From assembly GCA_018829545.1 (NCBI GenBank), contig JAHJTX010000279.1:1-42590 (forward strand): a DNA stretch of 42,590 nucleotides, in the 5' to 3' direction. Below, piece after piece: positions 17,119 to 25,792 of the stretch (position 1 is its first letter; each line of letters begins with the position of its first letter). This DNA comes from Bacteroidota bacterium (lineage in GTDB: Bacteria; Bacteroidota; Ignavibacteria; Ignavibacteriales; Melioribacteraceae). A model generated the notes under the pieces. It was not told where the DNA came from, did no database searches, and saw only the letters and a list, made by a program, of their open reading frames with translations. Made by a program: the position numbers and the translations under genes.

Positions 17119-18279
17119 TTATTTGTACATATCTGCTTTGTCGAACGCTTCTTTAGATTCTGCCTGCATTCCTAAATTAGCATAAACCCTTCCTAATAAT
17201 TCCCAAACCTTACTGTCATCGGATTTTAATTCAATATATTTTTTCAAAGGTACGAGAGATAATTTAAATTTTTCGATGTACGAATTATCATCAACATTTG
17301 TTTCAGCAGCAGCTTCGCGCATCGTGGAAGCCCACTTAACGTAGGTAACGCCTAGATTATATTGAGCATTTGCATATTCAGAATCAATCTCAACTGCTTT
17401 ATTAAATTGAACTGAGGCTTCTTCAAATTTTAATGCACCCAGAAGTAAAACGCCGTAATTGTATCTGTAGTATTGATTGGTTGGGTCTTGACTAACGCCT
17501 TGTTTAAAAGCTTCCATTGCAATATCTAATTTATCAGCAGCAACATAAGCATTAGATAAAATTAAAAGAATGTTATTATCAGAAGGATGAACTTTTTTTC
17601 CGTCTTCAAGAATTTTCAAAGTTTTATCGAACAATTCCATCGCTTTTACACTGTCAGCGCCATCATTGGAATCGTGATACGCGTTCATAGATTTAACGCC
17701 TTTGTTGTAATAGAATTCACCGAGCATAGCGTACGCATCGGCAGATTTAGTTAACGAAATAACTTTTATCAATGGAGTTTCACATTCATCATTTCTGCCT
17801 GCATTTATTAATGAATATGTTAGATTTTTGTAAGAATCTGCAGAATCCGGCTGACAAATTATTGCGCCATTAAATGCAGCTACCGATCTATCAAAGTGCA
17901 TTTTAGAGCTATCTTCACTTGTCGATTTCGTACCTCTGTTAAAATAACCAACGCCTTTGTTAAAATTATTTTGCCAGTGGTAATTCCTTGAATCAACAAT
18001 ATTCTTTTGAAACTTGCTGCTAATTTTTAATGATCTTTCAAAGTTTTTAACCATTGCATCAAAGTTGCCTTCTTCGCCGTTGATGTAACCTAATAGATAT
18101 AATCCTTCGTCGCTTTTAGGATTTTTTTGTACTTCTTTTTCTAATGATTCCTTTGCTCTGTCAAGATTTTTCTGCTGAATATATAATTTGGCGCTTGTGA
18201 TTTCAGTTGATTGGCATTGAAACGCTAAAAATCCGAACATCATGCCCAAAATTATAAAATTCCTTAAAACCTTTTTCAT
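17119..18279 (-). CDS. TPR-repeat exported protein
   Basis: A 386-residue protein with an N-terminal signal segment MKKVLRNFIILGMMFGFLAFQC; Cys22 could be lipidated, but Gln at -1 is poor for a lipobox, so a lipoprotein is only possible. The rest consists of tetratricopeptide repeats. Recognisable units begin near residues 27, 58, 125, 190, 235, 265 and 340 (for example SDEGLYLLGYINGEEGNFDA and QYYRYNYGVLLLGALKFEEA). Such solenoids usually act as protein-binding scaffolds in the periplasm. The start follows CGGAGAAGTA. It faces the adenosine deaminase-family gene across a 244-base divergent spacer. The partner protein is unknown. Confidence 0.85.
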   Translation of the reverse strand: MKKVLRNFIILGMMFGFLAFQCQSTEITSAKLYIQQKNLDRAKESLEKEVQKNPKSDEGLYLLGYINGEEGNFDAMVKNFERSLKISSKFQKNIVDSRNYHWQNNFNKGVGYFNRGTKSTSEDSSKMHFDRSVAAFNGAIICQPDSADSYKNLTYSLINAGRNDECETPLIKVISLTKSADAYAMLGEFYYNKGVKSMNAYHDSNDGADSVKAMELFDKTLKILEDGKKVHPSDNNILLILSNAYVAADKLDIAMEAFKQGVSQDPTNQYYRYNYGVLLLGALKFEEASVQFNKAVEIDSEYANAQYNLGVTYVKWASTMREAAAETNVDDNSYIEKFKLSLVPLKKYIELKSDDSKVWELLGRVYANLGMQAESKEAFDKADMYK

Positions 18280-18523
18280 TACTTCTCCGAGTTTTTTGTA
18301 AATAAATAAATAAAATTTTGTTGAAAAATTACCATTTTAGCCCTCGTATGTCAAGGACAAATTAGTCTATTTTTATTCCCCTTTTACTATAATTATTCGT
18401 TTCAATCCTTTCTTTCTGCAAAGGAATAAAAGGGTAACAATCACAGCCAAAAGAGATTATTCGCTTATTCATTGCTTTTGGAAGTCTAAAAAGATATTTT
18501 TTGAATTACAAATGGGAGCAGAT

Positions 18524-19612
18524 ATGAAGACCGAAGAAATTATTCATCAAGTGCCAAAAGTTCAGTTACACGACCATCTAGACGGCGGCTTACGAGCCCA
18601 GACTATTATTGAACTTGCAAAGGACATTAAATACAATAAATTGCCCACTTCAGATGCTGGTGAACTCGCAGAGTGGTTTCACCGGGGAGCTAATAAGGGT
18701 AATCTTGTAGAATATTTGCAGGGTTTTGAACATACATGCGCAGTGATGCAATCGAAGGAAGCGCTGGAGCGAGTAGCTTATGAAACCATCGAAGACATGA
18801 AAAAAGACAATGTCTGTTTCATTGAAACGCGATTTGCCCCAGTTCTTCATTTGGAAAAAGGACTTTATTTTGATGATGTGATAAACTCTGTTTTAAAAGG
18901 ATTAGAGCGCGGGAAAAATGATTTTGGAGTTGGTTACGGCTTAATTTTGTGCGGAATGCGAAACATGAAAAATTCACTCGAAATTGCCGAATTAGCAGTG
19001 AACTTCCGCGATCAAGGAGTTGTGGGATTTGATCTTGCCGGAGAAGAGGGCGGCTATCCTCCCAAAAAACATATTGAAGCTTTCCAATTCATTCAAAGGC
19101 AAAATTTTAACATTACGATTCATGCCGGCGAAGCATTCGGAAAAGAATCTATATGGCAGGCTATTCAATTTTGCGGCGCGCATAGGATTGGGCATGCAAC
19201 AAGATTGACGGAGGACATTGTAAAAGATAATGATGGTAATGTTGTGCAGCTTGGTGAATTAACCCAATACGTTCTTGATAAACGAATACCGCTTGAAATT
19301 TGTCTGCTAAGTAATGTTCATACCGGAGCTATCGATAAACTCGAAAATCATCCTTTCATTCTTCTATACAAACAAAAATTCCGTGTGTTTCTTAACACGG
19401 ACGACAGGCTAATGAGCGATACAACACTTACAAAAGAATATTTAACAGCATCCAATCTTTTCGACTTGAGTTTGGATGACATCGAAAAACTAAATCTTAA
19501 TGCGATGAAGTCTTCATTTATACCTTACGCAGATAGACTACATTATATTTACAAAGTTATAAAACCCGGATTCGCGTCAATGCGCGAAAAATTACTTTCA
19601 CTTAAAAACTAA
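18524..19612 (+). CDS. add: Adenosine deaminase family protein
   Basis: A 362-residue TIM-barrel amidohydrolase of the adenosine/adenine deaminase family, which releases ammonia from the purine 6-position. The zinc site is complete: H16 and H18 in QLHDHLDGG, the His of IHAGEAFG with the catalytic Glu, the His of GHATRL, and the paired Asp in NTDDR. The SNVHTG motif is also present. The DDR instead of the more common DDP or DDA may affect specificity, so adenine or a modified nucleoside cannot be excluded. An in-frame ATG lies 12 bases earlier, but GGGAG sits between the two, so the second ATG is chosen. It heads a plus-strand group with urocanase and a dehydrogenase. Confidence 0.88.
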   Translation: MKTEEIIHQVPKVQLHDHLDGGLRAQTIIELAKDIKYNKLPTSDAGELAEWFHRGANKGNLVEYLQGFEHTCAVMQSKEALERVAYETIEDMKKDNVCFIETRFAPVLHLEKGLYFDDVINSVLKGLERGKNDFGVGYGLILCGMRNMKNSLEIAELAVNFRDQGVVGFDLAGEEGGYPPKKHIEAFQFIQRQNFNITIHAGEAFGKESIWQAIQFCGAHRIGHATRLTEDIVKDNDGNVVQLGELTQYVLDKRIPLEICLLSNVHTGAIDKLENHPFILLYKQKFRVFLNTDDRLMSDTTLTKEYLTASNLFDLSLDDIEKLNLNAMKSSFIPYADRLHYIYKVIKPGFASMREKLLSLKN

Positions 19613-19620
19613 ATGAGAAG

Positions 19621-19959
19621 ATGAAGAAAAAACTATTTAAAAATTACTCCTTCGAATTCGATAAAAACGAAGCGAAAATTATTACTACTTTCTGCAAGCA
19701 GGCAATAAATCAAATGTCGTCTGACGAAAGATTCTATACAGATAAAAAGGCTTTTGCTTCTATTGTGGATAAAATAAATGCTGACCTCGCGGATGTAAAA
19801 TTAACAAAAGATGAAAAGACAAGACTCGTGCTGCAATTAAAGAATAACATTAAACACATTAACTCCAGAATTCAAAAAAGCTGGTTCATCAAAAAGTGGT
19901 TATACCGTTCCATGTTAAAACAGTATAATTCAATAATTGAAAATCATTTTGAAGAATAG
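19621..19959 (+). CDS. Hypothetical protein between deaminase and urocanase
   Basis: A 112-residue, strongly basic and almost entirely helical protein with no signal peptide or membrane segment and no family I recognise. The ATG lies 8 bases after the stop of the deaminase gene, with GAGAAG just upstream. The stop is one base before the chosen urocanase ATG, so it appears to be an integral part of the operon. The [23 protein letters not shown]-type helices resemble small RNA- or protein-binding helical bundles only in general character. Function unknown. Confidence 0.65.
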   Translation: MKKKLFKNYSFEFDKNEAKIITTFCKQAINQMSSDERFYTDKKAFASIVDKINADLADVKLTKDEKTRLVLQLKNNIKHINSRIQKSWFIKKWLYRSMLKQYNSIIENHFEE

Positions 19960-19960
19960 T

Positions 19961-21619
19961 ATGAAAACAGAAAGAAGAATAATTACGGCGCCGAGAGGAA
20001 CAGAATTATCTTGCAAGGGATGGCTTCAGGAAGCTGCATTAAGAATGCTTATGAACAATTTGGATCCAGAAGTTGCGGAAGACCCCGCAAATTTAATAGT
20101 CTACGGAGGTTCCGGGAAAGCGGCAAGAAATTGGGAATCGTTTAATTCAATAGTTGACACGCTCAAGAATTTAAATAATGATGAAACTCTTCTCGTTCAA
20201 TCCGGTAAACCTGTAGCAGTTTTCAAAACTCATACAAACGCACCGCGAGTGATTATTTCGAATTCAATGCTCGTTCCGGATTGGGCGAATTGGGATGAGT
20301 TCCGCAGATTGGAACAACTCGGATTGACGATGTACGGGCAAATGACTGCCGGAAGCTGGATTTACATCGGCACGCAAGGAATTTTACAAGGCACTTATGA
20401 AACATTTGCCGAATGCGCAAAACAACATTTTAATGGAACGCTAAAAGGTAAGTTTCTTTTAACTGCCGGCTTGGGAGGAATGGGCGGCGCTCAGCCATTG
20501 GCTGCAACAATGAACGGCGCAGCTTTTTTGGGAATTGATGTTGACAGAAAGCGGATTGAAAAAAGATTTGAAACCGGATACATCGATAAAATTACCGAAG
20601 ACATCGACGAAGCTCTGAAATTGGTACTTGAAGCAAAGGAGAATCATCAAGCCCTATCTGTTGGACTAGTCGGGAATGCCGGTGAAATTCTACCAATGAT
20701 TTTGGAGAAAGGAATTCTTCCCGATGTGTTAACAGATCAAACGTCCGCGCACGATCCTTTGAATGGATACGTTCCCATGGGAATGAGTTTGAACGATGCA
20801 TTTTCATTAAGAAATACAAATCCTACAGAGTACATTAAGAAAAGCAGGCAGACAATCGTTGCTCACGTTAATGCTATGCTCGAATTTCAAAAACGCGGTG
20901 TAGTTACTTTCGATTACGGAAACAATATCCGCGGCGAGGCAAAAGAAAACGGAGTGGAAAACGCTTTCGATTTTCCAGGATTCGTTCCCGCATATATTCG
21001 TCCGTTATTCTGTGACGGCAAAGGTCCATTTAGATGGGTTGCGCTTTCGGGCGACCCGAATGATATTTACGAAACTGATAAAGCCGTAATTGAAACTTTT
21101 CCTGAAGACGAAGCGCTTGTTAGATGGATAAAACTTGCTCAGGAGAAAGTTTATTTTCAAGGACTTCCGTCGCGAATATGCTGGCTTGGATATGGCGCCC
21201 GAGCAAAGATAGGAAAGATTTTTAACGATCTTGTAGCATCCGGAAAAGTGAGCGCGCCAATTGTAATTGGAAGAGATCACCTCGATTGCGGCTCTGTTGC
21301 TTCACCTTACCGCGAAACCGAAGCGATGCTGGATGGAAGCGATGCAATTGCAGATTGGCCTATTTTAAATGCAATGCTTAATTCAATCGGAGGCGCGAGT
21401 TGGGTTTCGGTTCATCATGGCGGCGGAGTAGGAATTGGTAAATCTATTCATGCCGGAATGGTGATTGTCGCGGACGGAACTAAAGAGGCAGAAGAACGAT
21501 TAGAGCGAGTATTGACTTACGATCCCGGAATGGGAATAGTTCGGCACGCAGATGCCGGATACCAACAAGCAATTAAAAATGCAAAAGACAGCGGTGTAAA
21601 AATACCAATGTTAAAATAA
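19961..21619 (+). CDS. hutU: Urocanate hydratase
   Basis: Converts urocanate to imidazolone propionate in histidine breakdown, using a tightly bound NAD+ as electrophile. The 552-residue length is normal. Visible signatures include [14 protein letters not shown] near the N terminus, the dinucleotide-binding [34 protein letters not shown], the active-site Cys at about residue 407 in [14 protein letters not shown], and [16 protein letters not shown] near the C terminus. The frame is open 8 codons earlier, but this would overlap the previous gene; the ATG at 19961 fits the family N terminus. No hutH, hutI or hutG is in the window, so the pathway partners must be elsewhere. Confidence 0.95.
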   Translation: MKTERRIITAPRGTELSCKGWLQEAALRMLMNNLDPEVAEDPANLIVYGGSGKAARNWESFNSIVDTLKNLNNDETLLVQSGKPVAVFKTHTNAPRVIISNSMLVPDWANWDEFRRLEQLGLTMYGQMTAGSWIYIGTQGILQGTYETFAECAKQHFNGTLKGKFLLTAGLGGMGGAQPLAATMNGAAFLGIDVDRKRIEKRFETGYIDKITEDIDEALKLVLEAKENHQALSVGLVGNAGEILPMILEKGILPDVLTDQTSAHDPLNGYVPMGMSLNDAFSLRNTNPTEYIKKSRQTIVAHVNAMLEFQKRGVVTFDYGNNIRGEAKENGVENAFDFPGFVPAYIRPLFCDGKGPFRWVALSGDPNDIYETDKAVIETFPEDEALVRWIKLAQEKVYFQGLPSRICWLGYGARAKIGKIFNDLVASGKVSAPIVIGRDHLDCGSVASPYRETEAMLDGSDAIADWPILNAMLNSIGGASWVSVHHGGGVGIGKSIHAGMVIVADGTKEAEERLERVLTYDPGMGIVRHADAGYQQAIKNAKDSGVKIPMLK

Positions 21620-21639
21620 ATTGAAACATAGAGGTTAGT

Positions 21640-22560
21640 ATGAAAGTATTAGTAGCAACCGACAAACCGTTTGCGCCATCCGCGATTAAAGAAATTATGC
21701 CTATTGTTGAAGATGCCGGATATGAATTTTCACTTCTGGAAAAATATGAATCTCCCGCACAATTGATCGAAGCGATGAAAGATGCAAACGCTGTAATAAT
21801 TAGAAGTGATATTATTAGTGAAACTGTTTTGAATGAAGCCGCCAATCTTAAAATTGTTGTCCGCGCAGGCGCCGGATATGATAATGTAGATTTGAAAGCC
21901 GCTTCCGCAAAAGGAGTTGTGGTAATGAACACTCCCGGGCAAAACTCAAACGCTGTTGCCGAGTTAGCTTTGGGATTAATGGTGTATGCAGCAAGAGGAT
22001 TGTTTAACGGAAAATCCGGAACAGAGCTTAAAGGAAAAACGCTTGGCATTCACGCTTACGGCAATGTTGGAAAATTAGTTGCAAAAATTGCACAGGGATT
22101 TGGAATGACGGTTGGCGCCTATGATCCTTTTGTTTCTTCAGAATCAATTGAAGCAGATGGAGTAAAAGTATTTGATTCCGTTGAAGAACTTTATTCTTCA
22201 AGCCAGTACATTTCACTTCATATTCCTGCAAATGAAAAAACGAAGAAATCTATTAATTACGATTTATTGAACAAGATGCCAAAAGGCGCAACATTAGTAA
22301 ACACTGCCCGCAAAGAAGTTATTGACGAAGAAGGATTACTGAAGCTGATGGCTGATCGTACTGATTTCAAATATTTATCTGACATTGCACCGGACAACGC
22401 TGGCGAACTTCTTGGTAAGTATGAAGGCAGATGCTATTTTACTCCTAAAAAGATGGGAGCGCAAACTGCGGAGGCTAATAATAATGCGGGCGTTGCAGCA
22501 GCTAATCAGATTGTAAATTTCTTTAAAAACGGTGATACAACTTTTCAGGTAAATAAGTGA
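21640..22560 (+). CDS. serA: D-3-phosphoglycerate dehydrogenase-like D-2-hydroxyacid dehydrogenase
   Basis: A 306-residue NAD-dependent dehydrogenase, short like the forms that lack an ACT domain. It shows RAGAGYDNVDL, the family's substrate loop, the NAD-binding loop GIHAYGNVG (136-144) and the substrate Arg R224 in NTARKE. The usual catalytic His of TPHIGAST is replaced: the segment reads TPKKMGAQT (K270-K271), and the Glu of the DVFxxEP motif is also absent (DIAPDNA). From memory the same pattern occurs in the form annotated as serA in Bacteroides relatives, so this looks like a lineage variant. Oxidation of 3-phosphoglycerate for serine synthesis is the likely but unproven role. AGAGGT precedes the ATG. 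Confidence 0.85.
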   Translation: MKVLVATDKPFAPSAIKEIMPIVEDAGYEFSLLEKYESPAQLIEAMKDANAVIIRSDIISETVLNEAANLKIVVRAGAGYDNVDLKAASAKGVVVMNTPGQNSNAVAELALGLMVYAARGLFNGKSGTELKGKTLGIHAYGNVGKLVAKIAQGFGMTVGAYDPFVSSESIEADGVKVFDSVEELYSSSQYISLHIPANEKTKKSINYDLLNKMPKGATLVNTARKEVIDEEGLLKLMADRTDFKYLSDIAPDNAGELLGKYEGRCYFTPKKMGAQTAEANNNAGVAAANQIVNFFKNGDTTFQVNK

Positions 22561-22575
22561 CAGCCAAAAATTTCA

Positions 22576-22601
22576 ATAAGGGACGTTTGCGCGTCCCTTA
22601 T
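22576..22601. terminator. Bidirectional terminator-like hairpin between converging genes
   Basis: A perfect 10-bp stem ATAAGGGACG / CGTCCCTTAT (22576-22585 with 22592-22601) with a 6-base loop. It sits between the converging serA-like gene and the MqnA-like gene and overlaps the latter's last codons. It lacks a long T run on either strand, so it may rely on pausing or protect mRNA ends. Confidence 0.55.
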
Positions 22602-23356
22602 ACGAATCGTATTTCTTTTATCTCTTCCCCAATACCGTGATAGAAAACTAACCTCATCGTTTCGTGTAATCCGGTAATCTCGTTTTCTGTCATTTCGTAG
22701 TAAACAGAATTAATGTTGTTTTTTAAGAATGAAACAATTTCACTTTTTAAACTAAGCTGAGAAACAATTGTATCAAGTTTATCATCAATGTTTTCATCAA
22801 TGTTGCTAATCAAAGAATTAAACTCGGTAATTTTATTTTGGTCTTTAGCGGCAAAAATAAAATTTGAGTAAGGATAATTTATTATCTCCGCAAGACTCTC
22901 GGAAAAACTTACTCCGTTCCTCTTGATTAAATGTTCCAGGTTCTCGTTACCGGAAATTAAGTAGTTGTTATTTTCAAAATCTATCTCGCCGCTGTCAAGT
23001 TTAATTTCGGGATTAATTTTATAAGACTCCGAGAACAAAATTTTGCTTAAAACAATTTCATTTATGGAAACGTCACCTCTAAGCAACACAGATTCAACAT
23101 TTGCCTGTTCGGGAATAAAATACAGATATGAATTTGAGATCGGTCCATCGAATGATATTGCCGTTTTTGAGGAAACAAACAGATCGTTGTGCTTTAGCAA
23201 ATCCAGAGAAGGGATTAACGCTAAATCATAACTGCCGCTTTCCAATTCAGAAGTTATCATCGATGCCGGTTTAACTTCAATATTTGCATGCAATTCTTTT
23301 GAGACTACAAAAGCAAAAATGCTGGCAAAAATATTTTGTGGAATAATAATTTTCAT
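22598..23356 (-). CDS. Divergent MqnA/MqnD-like protein (periplasmic-binding fold)
   Basis: A 252-residue cytoplasmic protein. ESGSYDLALIPSLDLLK resembles the substrate-cleft segment of MqnA (chorismate dehydratase of the futalosine menaquinone route), and the C-terminal FLKNNINSVYYEMTENEITGLHETM resembles the MqnA C-terminal helix pair. Much of the middle is Asp/Glu/Asn-rich and unlike MqnA, so catalytic competence is doubtful; it could be a paralogue with another ligand. The frame is open 10 codons earlier, but the ATG at 23356 follows AAAGGTAAGC and begins the first beta strand. It lies just after the terminator of the rplS operon and converges with serA. Confidence 0.5.
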   Translation of the reverse strand: MKIIIPQNIFASIFAFVVSKELHANIEVKPASMITSELESGSYDLALIPSLDLLKHNDLFVSSKTAISFDGPISNSYLYFIPEQANVESVLLRGDVSINEIVLSKILFSESYKINPEIKLDSGEIDFENNNYLISGNENLEHLIKRNGVSFSESLAEIINYPYSNFIFAAKDQNKITEFNSLISNIDENIDDKLDTIVSQLSLKSEIVSFLKNNINSVYYEMTENEITGLHETMRLVFYHGIGEEIKEIRFV

Positions 23357-23370
23357 GCTTACCTTTAAAA

Positions 23371-23394
23371 GAAAAAAAGCCGCCAAAGCGGCTT
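23371..23394 (-). terminator. Intrinsic terminator of the ribosomal-protein/trmD operon
   Basis: On the minus strand a stem AAGCCGC / GCGGCTT with a TTTG loop is followed by seven T residues, then C and four more T. It begins 18 bases after the rplS stop. The T run reaches to within about 10 bases of the Shine-Dalgarno of the next gene, whose ATG is at 23356. Confidence 0.92.
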
Positions 23395-23412
23395 AATTCC
23401 GTTGAATTATAA

Positions 23413-23760
23413 CTATCTCTGATTTTTATCTTTAATTCTTGCCGCTTTACCAGATAGCTTTCTAAGATAATACAATTTTGCTCTTCGAACTTTACCTTCA
23501 CGTACAAGTTCAATCTTAGCAATTTTAGGAGAATTAAAAGGAAATATTCTTTCAACTCCCACACCGCTGGAAACTTTACGAACTGTAAAGGTTTTGCTTG
23601 CGGAACTGCCTCTAATACTAATTACGTCTCCTTCGTATGGTTGGACTCTTTCCTTATCGCCTTCAATAACTCTAACATGAACGCGAACGCGGTCTCCGGC
23701 TTTAAATGCCGGGTAGTCGTCTCTCATCTGATCCGCAACTATCTCATTTAGTTTATCCAT
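23413..23760 (-). CDS. rplS: 50S ribosomal protein L19
   Basis: A 115-residue ribosomal protein at the 30S-50S interface. The family pattern is clear throughout: [26 protein letters not shown], the [23 protein letters not shown] core and [13 protein letters not shown] at the C-terminal end. It closes the ffh-rpsP-khpA-rimM-trmD-rplS series, the usual bacterial order, 3 bases after trmD, and is followed by a strong intrinsic terminator. Confidence 0.98.
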   Translation of the reverse strand: MDKLNEIVADQMRDDYPAFKAGDRVRVHVRVIEGDKERVQPYEGDVISIRGSSASKTFTVRKVSSGVGVERIFPFNSPKIAKIELVREGKVRRAKLYYLRKLSGKAARIKDKNQR

Positions 23761-23763
23761 AAC

Positions 23764-24444
23764 TCACTCCATAGAATTTATGTTTTTCCATTTCTTTGTC
23801 AAGATTTTTGACTGTTCTTCTTTCCAATTGTTAATTAATTTTTCATTTCCAGAAAGAAGAACATCAGGGACTCTCATGCCCTTATACTCTGCAGGTCTTG
23901 TATAACATGGCGCTTCTATATAATTCCCATCCATTAAAGAATCGTTAAGCGCCGATTCACTATCGTTAAGAACACCGGGAATAAGCCGAATCACTGCATC
24001 TGTAATCATTAATGCAGGCAGTTCTCCGCCGCTTAAAACAAAATTTCCGATTGATATTTCTTCAGTAACAAAAGCTTCGCGGACTCTATCGTCAATTCCT
24101 TTATAATGTCCCGCAAGTATAATTATATTCTCTGCAAGCGATATTCTATTCGCAAGGGATTGGTTAAATACCTTCCCTTTTGGAGATGTTAACAGAATAT
24201 GATCGTACTTTCTATCTCGCTGCAGTTTTTCAATACATTCAAAAAACGGTTCAGGTTTTAATATCATTCCTGGTCCGCCGCTGAATGGTTTATCGTCTAT
24301 CTGTTTATGTTTGTCGTAAGCATAATCCCGCAAATTGTGTATATGTATTTCAACTTTCCCCTTATCCTGCGATCTTTTAACGATGCTGGTATTTAGCGGA
24401 CTTGTTAACAGATCCGGAACGGCAGAAATTATATCAATTCTCAT
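23764..24444 (-). CDS. trmD: tRNA (guanine-37-N1)-methyltransferase
   Basis: Methylates G37 of tRNAs to prevent +1 frameshifting, using S-adenosylmethionine bound in a trefoil knot. The 226-residue protein shows DDKPFSGGPGMILKPEPFF, the knot region SIGNFVLSGGELPALMITDAV, and YTRPAEYKGMRVPDVLLSGN. In the last motif the usual His after GN is Glu. A TTG three codons upstream and a second ATG one codon upstream are alternative starts; the ATG chosen gives the standard MRIDI beginning. It overlaps the end of rimM by 11 bases, so the two are translationally coupled. Confidence 0.97.
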   Translation of the reverse strand: MRIDIISAVPDLLTSPLNTSIVKRSQDKGKVEIHIHNLRDYAYDKHKQIDDKPFSGGPGMILKPEPFFECIEKLQRDRKYDHILLTSPKGKVFNQSLANRISLAENIIILAGHYKGIDDRVREAFVTEEISIGNFVLSGGELPALMITDAVIRLIPGVLNDSESALNDSLMDGNYIEAPCYTRPAEYKGMRVPDVLLSGNEKLINNWKEEQSKILTKKWKNINSME

Positions 24445-24952
24445 CATCTTCAAAATACTCTAAATTCTTTATCAAAATAATTCGTCTCTTAACAATATCA
24501 ATTTTTTCGATATAATCTTTCACGGCAGGAATTAGAACTTCATTACCTCCGGAATCTATAATTACATAAACATCGTTTGCAGGGAATTGCATAACGTCAA
24601 TCAAAGTCCCAAAGAACTCATTCTTAAACAATATTTCACAACCGATAAGATCGTGAATAAAAAAAATATCCTTTTCTAACTTTACAGATTGCTCGGATTT
24701 AATGTAGACTTTATTTCCAACAAGCGGTTCAACGTCTTTTTGGGAATCGAAATTTTTGAACTTCATCAAAATTTCGTTACCGCTCATTTCAATTTCTTCA
24801 ATAAATAATTTCCGTAAACCGCCAAAAAGATCAACAAAAACATTCTTCAAATTGAAAAATCTTTCAGGAAAATCAGAAAATACTTTAGCCGAAACAAAAC
24901 CATCTTTATTATAGACGGAAGAGATTTCGGCAACTAAAAAAAAATTATCCAA
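24434..24952 (-). CDS. rimM: Ribosome maturation factor RimM
   Basis: A 172-residue 16S rRNA-processing factor that binds S19 and helps mature the 30S head. The N-terminal RimM barrel (residues 1-85) is divergent. The C-terminal PRC-barrel (about 95-165) is clear, with FIHDLIGCEILFKNEFFGTLIDV, DVYVI and the EVLIPAVKDYIEKID segment. The start is TTG with only AGAAAG upstream, and no ATG lies in the first 50 residues. It sits 13 bases after khpA and overlaps trmD. Position between khpA and trmD makes the identification secure despite the weak N-terminal half. Confidence 0.93.
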   Translation of the reverse strand: MDNFFLVAEISSVYNKDGFVSAKVFSDFPERFFNLKNVFVDLFGGLRKLFIEEIEMSGNEILMKFKNFDSQKDVEPLVGNKVYIKSEQSVKLEKDIFFIHDLIGCEILFKNEFFGTLIDVMQFPANDVYVIIDSGGNEVLIPAVKDYIEKIDIVKRRIILIKNLEYFEDDEN

Positions 24953-24965
24953 ACTTTCTAATAGC

Positions 24966-25199
24966 TTAATCTAGAATTTTGAGTATTGCGCGCTTACCCT
25001 CTTTAGCTGCAATTGCAGTTAATAAGGTTCTCATAGCCTGAGCCGTTTTACCCTGTTTGCCAATAACTTTACCAACATCATCCGGACCAACCTTCAGGGT
25101 AAGTTCGATTGTTTTTTCGTTGGGCTGAGCTACTTCAATACTGACGCTATCTGGAGCGTCGACAAGGTGTTTTGCGATAAATTCAACGAATTCCTTCAT
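24966..25199 (-). CDS. khpA: KH-domain RNA-binding protein KhpA
   Basis: A 77-residue single type II KH domain. The RNA-binding GxxG loop is in VGKVIGKQGKTAQAMR (about residues 41-56), followed by the conserved AIAAKEGKRA helix. In other bacteria KhpA pairs with KhpB/Jag and influences cell size and sRNA/mRNA handling; no khpB is in the window. It lies between rpsP and rimM in the standard order, 80 bases after rpsP, the longest spacer in this part of the operon. Confidence 0.96.
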   Translation of the reverse strand: MKEFVEFIAKHLVDAPDSVSIEVAQPNEKTIELTLKVGPDDVGKVIGKQGKTAQAMRTLLTAIAAKEGKRAILKILD

Positions 25200-25279
25200 G
25201 AGACTACCTTCATTATATTAGTAAAAAGGGCGCAATAAAAACTAAGTGCTTAGCCGCAACCGAACAAAAAAAAGGAAAA

Positions 25280-25759
25280 TTATTCTGAATCTTTTTGCTC
25301 GGGAGCTTCATCAGAAGCTGCGCCCTTTACTTCCGAAGCACTTTCTATCTCTATATTTGCTTCTTCTTTGGATTCAACTTTTTCTTCTTTTTTAACTTTT
25401 TTTACTTCAGCTTTTTTAGTTATTGCCGCATGCTTGGCTTCGTTTTTCTTATTCCATTCATCCATTTTTGCAGCAATTTCTTCTTCAGATAATCCTCTTT
25501 TCAATAAATCTATTCTTAAAAAGACGCCCTTCTTAGATAAAATATTTCTTACTGTATCTGTAGGTTGAGCGCCTACTCCCAGCCAATATAAAGCTCTGTT
25601 TTCTTGGATACTTATTGTTGCCGGATTGGTTTTTGGATTATACAAACCAATTGCTTCAATAATTTTTCCATCTCTTGGCGAACGTACGTCAGCAGCAACA
25701 ACCTTGTAAACCGGTTGTCTCTTCTTTCCCATCCTACTTAATCTTAACTTAACAGCCAA
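25280..25759 (-). CDS. rpsP: 30S ribosomal protein S16
   Basis: A 159-residue S16 with a long tail. Residues 1-80 are the conserved core: AVKLRLSRMGKKRQPVYKVVAAD, RDGKIIEAIGLYNPKTNP and YWLGVGAQPTDTVRNIL. Residues about 100-159 form a Lys/Glu/Ala-rich extension that looks disordered, as often seen in Bacteroidota S16. The start is TTG at 25759, preceded by AGGAG about 11 bases upstream; the following residues match the family N terminus, whereas the first internal ATG (MGKKRQ) would remove the first strand. Confidence 0.97.
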   Translation of the reverse strand: MAVKLRLSRMGKKRQPVYKVVAADVRSPRDGKIIEAIGLYNPKTNPATISIQENRALYWLGVGAQPTDTVRNILSKKGVFLRIDLLKRGLSEEEIAAKMDEWNKKNEAKHAAITKKAEVKKVKKEEKVESKEEANIEIESASEVKGAASDEAPEQKDSE

Positions 25760-25792
25760 ATTATTAATTCTCCTATTAGATTTTTTATATTG

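Noticed and set aside
21573-22049. A 158-codon minus-strand open frame
   Set aside because: Antisense to the serA-like gene; no ribosome-binding site, and the composition is that of an opposite-strand shadow.
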